A stretch of 64,000 nt of DNA from Chryseobacterium taiwanense. GTDB taxonomy: Bacteria > Bacteroidota > Bacteroidia > Flavobacteriales > Weeksellaceae. This document shows, piece by piece, positions 38,441-46,838 of this stretch. The stretch is from assembly GCF_000813825.1 (NCBI RefSeq), contig NZ_JWTA01000006.1, forward strand, positions 1 to 64,000, written 5' to 3'. Numbering within the stretch: the stretch's first letter is position 1; each line of letters begins with the position of its first letter. Below the pieces are notes generated by a model that did not search any database, was not told the DNA's origin, and was given only the letters and a program-made list of their open reading frames with translations. The position numbers were made by a program, and so were the translations under genes.

Positions 38441-39292
38441 ATGAGAAAAATATTTACTGTTTTAGGGATTGTTTGTGCGTCTGTTGCTATGAATGCACAG
38501 ATAGTGATTAACGAAGTGTATGGAGGAGGCGGAGGAACAAGTGCAGGTATTGTGCTTAATCAAGATTATGTTGAACTGATTAATAAAGGAACGTCATCAG
38601 TTACATTAACCGGTGCATATCTTCAATATTCTTCGGCGACATCTACAAGTGCGGTTGGTGCTTCAAATATTCAAGCTTTACCAAATATTACATTAAATCC
38701 TGGACAAACCTTTTTGATAGGTGAAGGGACGACTACTACTTCTGTTGGTGCGGCTTTACCAACAGTAGATTTTGCCCCAACAACAAATGTTCTTAATATG
38801 TCTGCTACTGCGGGAAAGATTTTTTTGACATCTAATAATACACCCGTTGCTTCTGCAACAGATTCTAATATTATAGATTTTGTTGGTTATGGTTCTACAG
38901 CAGTTTGGTTTGAAGGTACAGCAGCTGCACCTGCGCCGTCGAACACAACATCTATAAGTAGAACGAATGGAGTAGATACAAATAATAATGGAGCTGATTT
39001 TACAGCAGGAACTCCAACTCCTCAAAATTCTACTAGCGGAACATTAGCTGTTTCAGATTTTGGAAAAGAAAAATCTCTTTTTGTGAAAAACACTTTTGTA
39101 AAAAATAATGAAATTGTTTTTGGAGCAAATGCAAAAGATGTGAAAGTTTTCAATATGTTTGGACAAGTTATTAAAACAGCATCTGTAAAAGCTGACGGAA
39201 CTTTAAATGTTTCTGATTTGGCAAAAGGGAATTATATTGTTACAGGTACAGTAAACAATGAAGCTGTTTCTCAGAAAATTTTGAAAGATTAA
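38441..39292 (+). CDS. Lamin-tail-domain secreted protein with T9SS sorting domain
   Basis: This 283-residue protein has a signal peptide (to VAMNAQ, residue 20). A lamin tail domain (LTD) spans about residues 21-185: IVINEVYGGGGG, DYVELINKGTSSVTLTGAYLQY, NITLNPGQTFLIGEG and IIDFVGYGSTAVWFEG. The C-terminal ~75 residues resemble a T9SS sorting domain (KVFNMFGQVIKTASV, DLAKGNYIVTGTVN). Lamin tail domains in bacteria are secreted beta-sandwiches, often next to nucleases or proteases; no enzyme domain is present here. It ends at a strong hairpin. Confidence 0.9.
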   Translation: MRKIFTVLGIVCASVAMNAQIVINEVYGGGGGTSAGIVLNQDYVELINKGTSSVTLTGAYLQYSSATSTSAVGASNIQALPNITLNPGQTFLIGEGTTTTSVGAALPTVDFAPTTNVLNMSATAGKIFLTSNNTPVASATDSNIIDFVGYGSTAVWFEGTAAAPAPSNTTSISRTNGVDTNNNGADFTAGTPTPQNSTSGTLAVSDFGKEKSLFVKNTFVKNNEIVFGANAKDVKVFNMFGQVIKTASVKADGTLNVSDLAKGNYIVTGTVNNEAVSQKILKD

Positions 39293-39313
39293 TTTTAAAA
39301 TAATATTATAAAG

Positions 39314-39347
39314 AAAAGAGCTGTCGAAAGACAGCTCTTTTCTTTTT
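39314..39347 (+). terminator. Terminator of the lamin-tail gene
   Basis: A 12-base perfect stem (AAAAGAGCTGTC / GACAGCTCTTTT) with a GAAA tetraloop is followed by Ts. Confidence 0.9.
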
Positions 39348-39394
39348 CTTATATAAGTAGGATTTGTTGATAATGAATTCTTAGATGTTAGTAA

Positions 39395-42211
39395 TTAATA
39401 CCAACCTCTTCTCGCCGCATTAATAATAGATCCCAGATTCAGAACCAAAGTATATCGAATACGTCTCGCATAATCTTTAAATGAAGGTTCGAAACCAAGT
39501 GAAGATTGTATAGGGAAATAAACTTCAAGAAAATCAGGAATGACTCTTACTTTGATTCCACTGTCCCAGATAAATTGTGTTGGTCGGTTTTTATTTTTAT
39601 AAAATCCGGCATCTGCATATACGTGGAAAATTTTCCAGATACTTGAATCTACATTAAAAGAAGTGATCCATTGGTTTACGCTTCCGGGCAAGAAAGATTT
39701 GAAACCTCCATCTGCCAAAATAAATTGTTGAGATAAAATTCCGCTACTCGCGCTTTCTCCTAATAAGGTGTATGAAAACGAATAATTCGAAACCCTTGAA
39801 ATTCCGTAGTTGAACGTGCTGTTTCGGGTATCATTTCTGACAAAATATCCTGCAAATAATCGTAAACTCAGTTTTTGTTTAGGAGCAAATTCCCATCTGT
39901 AAAAACCTTCTGCGGTTATTTTATTGAAATCTTCCATTCCCTGAGTACTGATGCTTAAGCTTTTCTCATGAATCATTTGACTGTCGCTGTATCCATACCC
40001 AAGACTCCAAAGGTTGTATTTATCATAGTCTTTGTTTGCAATTCTTGCCGGGCTAAGATCTCTCTCAAAATAATTGTATGAAAAAGCTAAGCTTCTTCCT
40101 ACCGTACTTCTCGGATTTTTTCTGAAATTAATATTGGAGAAAGCGGATAACTTACTATAAGCAAGATTGTAATCATAGTGAAAATAGGATCCAGAAACTC
40201 CAAAAGTCAGACTGCGGATAATACTTTCAGCAGGTAAAAAAGAATAAGAAATTGCTCCTGAACCTGTCATTTTACCGGTTCCGGAACTATACATTGGAGT
40301 AACTGAATACAGGAATTTTTGATCAAAGAATGACTGATTTTTAAAATTGATCCCAAATAAAAATTTATCGTAAGTATTATTAAATCTAATTCTTGGACTT
40401 AAATAAATTTCGTTGAATTCCGGATTGGGAATATCTTTTATGAATTTGAATTTAATTTTTTTTGCGTTAGAGAAAAATCCTTTGGCATACAGGTAATTAT
40501 CCCTGTATTTAGATTCCGGGAAGATATAGTCATCATTTAATGTGATTTTATAAATGTCTGCAGCCGGAATTGAAAATGTTTTTATTTTTTCGTTTTCTTC
40601 GGTATCTACCCAATATTCTTGTTTGTTATTCTCTTGATCTACTGTTTTTAATTTTACGGGAATAGTAGAAAATGTATTTTTATGAATTTTAATATTCAGG
40701 GTATCATTTTCCTTTTGTAATCTTTTTAATTTAAAATTGACTCTGTTTTTTTGTTCCAGAAAATCTGTCAGATACTCTGTTCTCTTATCTTTTTCTGAAA
40801 GCTCTTTTAAAAAATCTTTCGGATTGGTTTTTTGGTGTGTATTTTTTACAATGAAATCTTTTAACAGATTGTTGAAATTTTCATAGCCCATTTTATCCGC
40901 AGAAAAATTGAACAGGCTCCCTGTTTCAAAACTGCTGATTGCCATATCATTGAAATTGCTTAATACAGTAAATTTTTCATCAATTTTCTGATCAAGATTT
41001 TGTGACATGATATATTGATAAGCAAGACCGTATCGATCTACTAGCTTAACTTTCGAAGCATGAAATAATTTTAAAGGCTTCACTCCAAAAATCTTTGTTT
41101 CGGGAAGAGTTCCTAAAAGTTTGGTTTCTTTATAAAACTTATCCAGATATTGAATTTCTAAATAGGATTTTAAACCATTTTTAAACCAATGATTGTCCTG
41201 TTTATCAGTAATAATACTTTCATCAAGGATTTTCTTCGCAATGATTCCGAAATAATCTAAATCAACTTTTTCAGCATCTGTAAAAAGTGGGAAATTGAAC
41301 TTCAAGACATTGATGTCATTATTCCCAAAAAAATCTTCCTTATTCCTGAATTTATCAGAAATAAAAATAGTTTCAGGAACAAATCCCGACTTCTCTTTTA
41401 TAAATCTTAAATGAAGAGGCAGGAAAAATTCCAGATTTTCTTTTTCTTGTGGACTTAGAACATATCCGAATTTTATTTCTGTATGAATGTCGTCAGAATT
41501 TATTTTGATAACCGGAAGTTCCTTTTTAGAAAGAATAAATTCGGGATCAGAATCTAAATCACCAACGAAATTTCCATTTGAAGATTGGGAGATATTACTT
41601 TGGATATAATATTTTGTATCAGTAGTAAGGTTGATCTTCCAAAACGTATTGAAGCTGACAGATTCTTCAATATCATGATACTTTTTTGAAAAAATATTGT
41701 CCGGATCGAAATGATCCGGAACAATAAAGAAATATTTTAAAGCTACATTATTATCAGATATACCGTATCCTGTAAATTTTTTATCAGGAAGCTGCATCTG
41801 ATATTGCATCTGTAATTTTATTTTTTCTCCCGGCTTCAATGCTTTTGGCAAAGGCAGGAAAAGATTTTCATCAGAGAGATTTTGAACGGGAATTTCCTGA
41901 TCGGAACTTTTAATCTGTAAGCTTAAAAGCTTTCCCAGCTGCTCGTCTTTAGCGAAATGAAGATCGGTATTTCGGTCTTCAAGTTTTCTGTAGGCTAAAG
42001 AAGTTCCTCTTTTATGATAAGCAGAAATCCAGTTCAATAATTTTATAGTGTTCAGGTCTTTCTCTGAGTGATTGTAATACACCAGTTCCTGATTCACTGT
42101 GATTGTTTTCTTATCTGAAGACAATTTTGCTTCAATAGAGATACTGTCTTTCTGTGCAGAAATCTCTACAACACCTAAAAACAAAATAAGACAAATACTA
42201 ATCCTTTTCAA
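39395..42211 (-). CDS. M1-peptidase-like domain fused to an outer-membrane barrel, probably inactive
   Basis: This 938-residue protein has a signal peptide (to VVEISAQ). Residues ~20-480 follow the M1 aminopeptidase fold order: an N-terminal beta domain (ELVYYNHSEKDLNTIKLLNWI), a middle domain, and near residues 312-347 the helices that normally hold HExxH-18-E. Here they read IIAKKILDE...WFKNGLKSYLE, so both zinc histidines and the glutamate of WLNEG are missing. The last ~330 residues are regular barrel strands (YLSPRIRFNNTYDKFLFGINF, SLAFSYNYFERDL, LSLRLFAGYFVRN). The peptidase part is probably a non-catalytic scaffold. It is a single gene. Confidence 0.75.
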   Translation of the reverse strand: MKRISICLILFLGVVEISAQKDSISIEAKLSSDKKTITVNQELVYYNHSEKDLNTIKLLNWISAYHKRGTSLAYRKLEDRNTDLHFAKDEQLGKLLSLQIKSSDQEIPVQNLSDENLFLPLPKALKPGEKIKLQMQYQMQLPDKKFTGYGISDNNVALKYFFIVPDHFDPDNIFSKKYHDIEESVSFNTFWKINLTTDTKYYIQSNISQSSNGNFVGDLDSDPEFILSKKELPVIKINSDDIHTEIKFGYVLSPQEKENLEFFLPLHLRFIKEKSGFVPETIFISDKFRNKEDFFGNNDINVLKFNFPLFTDAEKVDLDYFGIIAKKILDESIITDKQDNHWFKNGLKSYLEIQYLDKFYKETKLLGTLPETKIFGVKPLKLFHASKVKLVDRYGLAYQYIMSQNLDQKIDEKFTVLSNFNDMAISSFETGSLFNFSADKMGYENFNNLLKDFIVKNTHQKTNPKDFLKELSEKDKRTEYLTDFLEQKNRVNFKLKRLQKENDTLNIKIHKNTFSTIPVKLKTVDQENNKQEYWVDTEENEKIKTFSIPAADIYKITLNDDYIFPESKYRDNYLYAKGFFSNAKKIKFKFIKDIPNPEFNEIYLSPRIRFNNTYDKFLFGINFKNQSFFDQKFLYSVTPMYSSGTGKMTGSGAISYSFLPAESIIRSLTFGVSGSYFHYDYNLAYSKLSAFSNINFRKNPRSTVGRSLAFSYNYFERDLSPARIANKDYDKYNLWSLGYGYSDSQMIHEKSLSISTQGMEDFNKITAEGFYRWEFAPKQKLSLRLFAGYFVRNDTRNSTFNYGISRVSNYSFSYTLLGESASSGILSQQFILADGGFKSFLPGSVNQWITSFNVDSSIWKIFHVYADAGFYKNKNRPTQFIWDSGIKVRVIPDFLEVYFPIQSSLGFEPSFKDYARRIRYTLVLNLGSIINAARRGWY

Positions 42212-42289
42212 TATTCCTGATAAAGTATCAAATATAACTTATTTTGAATAGATTTCGTAAAGATTTGAGTAAGGAGTTGATAAAAAATT

Positions 42290-42342
42290 AACCACAAAAG
42301 AGAGAATAGACTTAAATAAGTTCTTTTATCCCTTTTGTGGTT
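42290..42342. repeat. Palindromic repeat family C copy
   Basis: Arms AACCACAAAAG (42290-42300) and CTTTTGTGGTT (42332-42342) are perfect inverted repeats around a 31-base loop. The right arm is followed by AAAAAAA, so on the minus strand the element could also end pyrEF transcripts. Confidence 0.6.
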
Positions 42343-42367
42343 TAAAAAAAATATGTTGAATTGTTTT

Positions 42368-43726
42368 TTACAAAGAATTCAAATAAGCTTTCCAGCCTTC
42401 ATTTTTATAAGTGATAGCAGCTTGCTCAGCATTTTCAGCTTTATAAATTCCTCTTCCTACGATAATGAAATCGGTATGAAGAGTTTTGAATACATGTTCC
42501 GGAGTATTGTATTGCTGTCCTTTTCCGTCACCAGAATCAGCAAGGTTTACACCTGGAGTGAATAATAGTAGTTCTTCAGGAAGCGTATTTTGAGAAACTC
42601 CTCCAATTACATTAGGATGTGATGATGCTACTTTTAAAGCTTCTTCTCTGTAGCTGCTTGTTGTTAAAGCTCCTTTAGAAGACATTCCGATAATCGCTAC
42701 TACACCTACATTTTTGAAACAGTCTAAAGACTCAAAACCACCAATCACCTGTGAAGTCACAAAATCTGCCCAATCTGTAATTTTGAAAACTCCGCTTGTA
42801 AACTGAAGCTCCTGAGTATTTCCAATATCAGCAAACTTTCTGTCTTCCATCAATAAGAAGTTGTGCTTTGAAGCTAATGCTTTTAAAGGTGTGATTGTTT
42901 TTTCGTATTCAAAATCAGAAATAACATCGATGTGAGTTTTCAATGCGATGATATGTGGACCTACTTTATCAGCAAGATCTAATAATTCCTGCGTTGTTGT
43001 AACGTCAGCAGAAGCAATTAAATTCGATTGTTTAGCGATCGCAGTCTCTAATAATTTTTTAGAAACAGAGTGTTGTGTAGTGCTTAGTTTTTGTTCGTAA
43101 GAAGATTTTGTTTTCTCTTCAAACTGAATATGGTTTCCTTGTAAGAAATCCTGAATTCTTTTTACTTCCTCATCAGATAATTCTCCGTTTTCCTGAAGAA
43201 TTTCGCAAACCTCTGAAATATTGAAAAGAGTGTGAACTTTATATCCGTTGCTTTCTAAAAGCTGTTTTCCGCCTTGCTCTCTGTCAAGAACAACAACGAT
43301 GTCTGCAACTTTAAGATCTTCCTGTTCTACTTCTGCAATAGTTTCGATCAAAGATTTTCCTGAAGTGATTACGTCTTCTACCAAAAGACAGTTTTGACCT
43401 TTCTGATAAATTCCTTCGATCAGTTTTTTTGTACCGTAGCTTTTCGCTTCTTTTCTTTTAATAATTAACGGAATATAGCTTTCCAAAGACATTGCTGTAG
43501 CCATAGGAAGTGCTGCGTAAGGAACTCCGCAAATCAAATCAAAATTATCCAAAGGAAGCATTTCCAATAAATAATTTGCCAGACTTTTCAAAATTTTAGG
43601 ATCAGAAGCCAGCGGTCTTAAATCTACATAAAACGGACTTTCAATACCGCTTTTTAATGTAAATCTTCCGAATTTAATGATACCTAGTTTGTAGCACTCC
43701 AAAAAGAATTCTTTTTTACTTTCCAT
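42368..43726 (-). CDS. pyrEF: Bifunctional orotate phosphoribosyltransferase / OMP decarboxylase (UMP synthase)
   Basis: This single 452-residue chain carries the last two steps of UMP synthesis. Residues 1-~205 are orotate phosphoribosyltransferase, with the PRPP motif LLVEDVITSGKS (114-125) and KSYGTKKLIEG. Residues ~215-452 are orotidine-5'-phosphate decarboxylase, with the catalytic cluster EDRKFADIGNT (294-304, Lys297 and Asp300) and VNLADSGDGKGQQYNTPE near the end. Most bacteria have separate pyrE and pyrF. The order here, PyrE then PyrF, is that of animal and plant UMP synthase. A -7 box TAAATTTG lies about 20 bases upstream. Confidence 0.96.
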   Translation of the reverse strand: MESKKEFFLECYKLGIIKFGRFTLKSGIESPFYVDLRPLASDPKILKSLANYLLEMLPLDNFDLICGVPYAALPMATAMSLESYIPLIIKRKEAKSYGTKKLIEGIYQKGQNCLLVEDVITSGKSLIETIAEVEQEDLKVADIVVVLDREQGGKQLLESNGYKVHTLFNISEVCEILQENGELSDEEVKRIQDFLQGNHIQFEEKTKSSYEQKLSTTQHSVSKKLLETAIAKQSNLIASADVTTTQELLDLADKVGPHIIALKTHIDVISDFEYEKTITPLKALASKHNFLLMEDRKFADIGNTQELQFTSGVFKITDWADFVTSQVIGGFESLDCFKNVGVVAIIGMSSKGALTTSSYREEALKVASSHPNVIGGVSQNTLPEELLLFTPGVNLADSGDGKGQQYNTPEHVFKTLHTDFIIVGRGIYKAENAEQAAITYKNEGWKAYLNSL

Positions 43727-43745
43727 TATTTTTTATTAGATGGTG

Positions 43746-43753
43746 CAAATTTA
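43746..43753 (-). promoter_or_regulatory. pyrEF promoter, -7 element
   Basis: The minus strand reads TAAATTTG, 19 bases ahead of the ATG. No -33 TTG is evident. Confidence 0.4.
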
Positions 43754-43887
43754 AGGATTTGAAAACGAAATGTGAAAAAAGTCAAATATCAATTTTATCT
43801 AGTAAAACAAATAGTGAATTTTGATTTCAAACTTTTAGAGTATTTTAAAACATTATTGATGTGTTTTAAGTGAAATTTTCAGAAGTT

Positions 43888-43955
43888 TGTCATTTCGACG
43901 ATAAGAGAAATCATAATTTATGATCAATGGATTCTTCACTCCGTTCAGAATGACA
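43888..43955. repeat. Palindromic repeat family A copy
   Basis: The element runs from TGTCATTTCGACG to TTCAGAATGACA; the outer arms TGTCATT / AATGACA are inverted. Its right half (GATTCTTCACTCCGTTCAGAAT) closely matches the right half of the copy at 63551-63587. Confidence 0.7.
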
Positions 43956-43964
43956 TATTTCATT

Positions 43965-43994
43965 AACAAAAAAACATTCCCAAAAGGAATGTTT
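43965..43994 (-). terminator. Terminator of the DUF1232 gene
   Basis: On the minus strand the AAACATTCC / GGAATGTTT stem is followed by TTTTTTTGTT, directly after the stop codon. Confidence 0.8.
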
Positions 43995-43998
43995 GATT

Positions 43999-44346
43999 TT
44001 ATTCTATTATTTCTGCATCAATAATCTTTGTCTCTCCGGTGCTGTATTTTTGTTGAGCTTCCCAAAGCAAAAATTTATCGACTTCTTTTATCAGTTTAGG
44101 GATTACCAGATATAAAACTGCAAGGTCATCTATTACTCCTAAAACAGGTATTGCTACTTCAGGAAGGAGGTCGATGGGTGAGAGTACATACAGAATACCT
44201 AATAAAGGAAGAATGATATCCATAGACTTCATTGGGTATGCTCCTTTTCGCCACATTTTTATCATTCTGAAAATGTCGGGTATCTTTTTGATGAACCCTT
44301 TGTGGTTGATGGCTTCTTTTGCCAGACTTAATTTTGAATACTTCAT
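43999..44346 (-). CDS. DUF1232 (YkvA-like) membrane protein
   Basis: This protein has 115 residues from MKYSKLSLAKEA. The frame opens 14 codons earlier (44388), but a -7 box at 44407-44400 puts the transcription start only a few bases before that upstream ATG, which favours 44346. The DUF1232 core is LLGILYVLSPIDLLPEVAIPVLGVIDDLAVLYLVIP, two short hydrophobic helices around the conserved SPIDLxPE and DD. Function of the family is unknown. It is expressed alone. Confidence 0.88.
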   Translation of the reverse strand: MKYSKLSLAKEAINHKGFIKKIPDIFRMIKMWRKGAYPMKSMDIILPLLGILYVLSPIDLLPEVAIPVLGVIDDLAVLYLVIPKLIKEVDKFLLWEAQQKYSTGETKIIDAEIIE

Positions 44347-44399
44347 TTTGTGTTTAGTTTGAAATAATTTTAATGGTATAAACTTCACAAACTCTGTAC

Positions 44400-44407
44400 C
44401 AAATATA
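44400..44407 (-). promoter_or_regulatory. DUF1232 gene promoter, -7 element
   Basis: The minus strand reads TATATTTG, an exact match to TAnnTTTG. Its position supports the internal start codon at 44346. Confidence 0.4.
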
Positions 44408-44426
44408 TATAAAATTTAGTTAAAAA

Positions 44427-44966
44427 TTATTTGACGATACTGTCTATAAACTGATGGGCAGATTCTGAATTCCAGTCTCTTGAAGCGTCTTCCTTGATAA
44501 TGATTCTTCCGTTTTTATCCAAAAGATAAGTGGTAGGAAAAACTTTAGGAAGTATTTTTTCTGAAATAGGACTTTGAGCGATATAAACGGGAACATTGTA
44601 ATTGTTTTCTTTTAAAAACTTTCTCACAGCATCTTCCTGATCATTCATTGCAATTAAAACAAAATCTACTTTATCTTTTCTTGCATCATATAGTTTTTGA
44701 ATTGAAGGCCATTCTTTTCTACAAGGAGGACACCATGTTCCCCAAAAATTAAGAAAAACCGCTTTGTCTTTGAAAGCTTTTAGATTGGTACTCGGAACAT
44801 TGATTCCTTGTAAATCAATATCATAATCTTCGTCGCTTACATGAACGGCATTTTCAATGGTAGCGATCGGAAAAAATGTGTCCTGTAGTTTTTCTTTCAC
44901 TCCCGGAACGAAAGCTATAACTCCAATGATGACGATTAATACAAGATAAATTATGTTTTTTTTCAT
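44427..44966 (-). CDS. TlpA-like thioredoxin-fold protein
   Basis: This 179-residue membrane-anchored periplasmic thioredoxin-fold protein has an N-terminal anchor helix (IIYLVLIVIIGVIAFVPGV) and the redox site FWGTWCPPCRKEWPS. FPTTYLLDKNGRI carries the conserved cis-Pro (FPTTYLL). Proteins of this type reduce disulfides during cytochrome c maturation or other periplasmic thiol chemistry; the partner is not in the window. It is probably monocistronic, with 60 bases of open space on the 3' side. Confidence 0.92.
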   Translation of the reverse strand: MKKNIIYLVLIVIIGVIAFVPGVKEKLQDTFFPIATIENAVHVSDEDYDIDLQGINVPSTNLKAFKDKAVFLNFWGTWCPPCRKEWPSIQKLYDARKDKVDFVLIAMNDQEDAVRKFLKENNYNVPVYIAQSPISEKILPKVFPTTYLLDKNGRIIIKEDASRDWNSESAHQFIDSIVK

Positions 44967-45035
44967 TCTTACTTTTAATAAGATTATTTTAAACCTTAAA
45001 GGTAAATAATTGTTGTAAAAAAGTTAAACACTTAG

Positions 45036-45115
45036 TTGTCATTCCGTAGGAATCTCGACAAAGTAATTAACGTAATAAAATTATAAATTCAGTTTAGATT
45101 CCTACGGAATGACAA
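45036..45115. repeat. Palindromic repeat family A copy, long stem
   Basis: Perfect 19-base inverted arms (45036-45054, starting TTGTCATTCCGTAGG; and 45097-45115, ending CGGAATGACAA) flank a 42-base loop. It lies between two same-strand genes and would form a strong hairpin in the transcript. Confidence 0.8.
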
Positions 45116-45145
45116 ACTGTACGCAATATTTTAGGTTAACTTTAA

Positions 45146-45709
45146 TTATAATAGATCTAAAATTTCCTGAACAGCATCTTTTCCTCTGTTCTTTGCATAA
45201 TATAGCTGCAAATCGTTATAAAACTGATCTTTTGGATAGCCTTCAGGATCAGCTTTGTGTTTCATAAGCAATTCTTTGCCATATTTCGGACGTGGTCCCC
45301 AAGAATTTTTTACATTCAGATCTTTATCCAAGATAATAACTTTAGGAATAGATTCAGTTCCGTTGGTCAAAAACTGATTGATTAAACTTTTATCACTATC
45401 TCTTAAAAAGATTTTTACTTCATTATGACCTTCAAAGAATGTAACCAAAGCAGGAACGGTTGAGCTTGCATCACCACACCAAGCTTCGGAAATAATTAAA
45501 ATCTTTCCGTCAAAATTCTTCGAAGCCAGTTCTTTTAATTGTTCTTCATCTAGAACGTACTTTTTTAAAGTTCTGTCCATTCTCTGAAGTCCCAGTTCGT
45601 AATATTGTTTATAATCAATTTCTTGTTGAGTGGAAGGATTTTCTAATCTTTCTTTTGCAATGCGAACATACTCTTCAAAAGAAATTCCTTGAGCCCAGTA
45701 ATTTTCCAT
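45146..45709 (-). CDS. Thioredoxin-family protein with WCGD site
   Basis: This 187-residue cytoplasmic protein has a thioredoxin-like fold. The active-site region is SEAWCGDASSTVPAL: one Cys is present at the usual first position, but the second redox Cys is replaced (WCGDA), and the cis-Pro (SIPKVIILD) is kept. Bacteroidota have a well-spread group of this kind of unknown substrate. A two-cysteine disulfide reductase role is unlikely. It lies 14 bases downstream of aroC on the same strand, so probably in one operon with it. Confidence 0.85.
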   Translation of the reverse strand: MENYWAQGISFEEYVRIAKERLENPSTQQEIDYKQYYELGLQRMDRTLKKYVLDEEQLKELASKNFDGKILIISEAWCGDASSTVPALVTFFEGHNEVKIFLRDSDKSLINQFLTNGTESIPKVIILDKDLNVKNSWGPRPKYGKELLMKHKADPEGYPKDQFYNDLQLYYAKNRGKDAVQEILDLL

Positions 45710-45723
45710 TACTCTATTTATAT

Positions 45724-46794
45724 TTAAAAATTATTGATGTTTCTTGTTTTGTTGATCAGAAATAAATCTGCTAATACAAATGCAGCTAAACTTTCTACTA
45801 CAGGAACTGCTCTTGGAAGTACACAAGGATCGTGACGTCCTTTTCCTTCTACAATTGCAGGGTTTCCATATTTATCGACACTTTCCTGAGGTCTTAAAAT
45901 GGTGGCAATAGGTTTGAAAGCTACACGGAAATAAATATCCATTCCATTTGAAATTCCACCCTGAATTCCACCGGAAAGATTAGATTTTGTTGTGAAATCT
46001 TCGTTGAAAAGATCGTTGTGTTCTTTTCCTGTCATTTTTGCACCACAGAATCCACTTCCGTATTCAAAACCTTTTGCAGCATTGATATTAAGCATCGCTT
46101 TGCCTAATTCAGCCTGAAGTTTTGAGAAAACAGGTTCGCCAATTCCTACAGGAACATTTTTGATGACACAAGTAATCGTTCCACCAATAGTGTTACCTTC
46201 TTTTTTGATTTCTTTGATTCTTTCGATCATTCTTTCTGCTGTTTCAGCATCGGGACAACGAACTTCATTGCTTTCTGTCTTAGAAAAATCCAAAGCCTGA
46301 TAAGGTTTTTCGCAGAAAATTTCACCTACGGAAGAAACGTACGCGTTGATCTCAATATTTGATAAAAGTTGTTTTGCTAAAGCTCCGGCAACCACCCAGT
46401 TCATCGTTTCTCTTGCCGATGATTTTCCTCCACCGCGATAATCTCTTAAACCATATTTTTGGTCATATGTGAAGTCAGCATGACTTGGGCGATACGAGTT
46501 CGCAATATGATCATAATCTTTTGATTTCTGATTTTCATTTTCGATAATAAAACCAATGGGAGTTCCTGTTGTTTTTCCTTCAAAAATTCCTGAAAGAAAT
46601 TGTACCGTGTCACTTTCTTTTCTTTGAGTTACGATTGCGGATTGTCCCGGTTTTCTTCGATCCAATTCATATTGAACTTTATCGAAATCTACCGTTAAAC
46701 CTGCCGGAAAATTATTGATGATTCCACCGTAAGCCAAGCCATGACTCTCTCCAAATGTTGTAAGACTGAGAAGATTACCTAAAGTATTTAACAT
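45724..46794 (-). CDS. aroC: Chorismate synthase
   Basis: AroC makes chorismate from EPSP, the last step of the shikimate pathway, using reduced FMN. The 356-residue protein has all three family signatures: GESHG near the start, [22 protein letters not shown], and GGKSSARET with [14 protein letters not shown] downstream. A -7 box (TAAATTTG) lies 5 bases before the ATG. The WCGD thioredoxin-like gene follows after 14 bases. Confidence 0.97.
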   Translation of the reverse strand: MLNTLGNLLSLTTFGESHGLAYGGIINNFPAGLTVDFDKVQYELDRRKPGQSAIVTQRKESDTVQFLSGIFEGKTTGTPIGFIIENENQKSKDYDHIANSYRPSHADFTYDQKYGLRDYRGGGKSSARETMNWVVAGALAKQLLSNIEINAYVSSVGEIFCEKPYQALDFSKTESNEVRCPDAETAERMIERIKEIKKEGNTIGGTITCVIKNVPVGIGEPVFSKLQAELGKAMLNINAAKGFEYGSGFCGAKMTGKEHNDLFNEDFTTKSNLSGGIQGGISNGMDIYFRVAFKPIATILRPQESVDKYGNPAIVEGKGRHDPCVLPRAVPVVESLAAFVLADLFLINKTRNINNF

Positions 46795-46798
46795 GATA

Positions 46799-46806
46799 CA
46801 AATTTA
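46799..46806 (-). promoter_or_regulatory. aroC promoter, -7 element
   Basis: The minus strand reads TAAATTTG directly ahead of the aroC ATG, with a possible TTG 25 bases further upstream (wider than usual). Confidence 0.4.
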
Positions 46807-46838
46807 CGGCTTTTTCTTCAGATAAAAAGGCCAATAGA

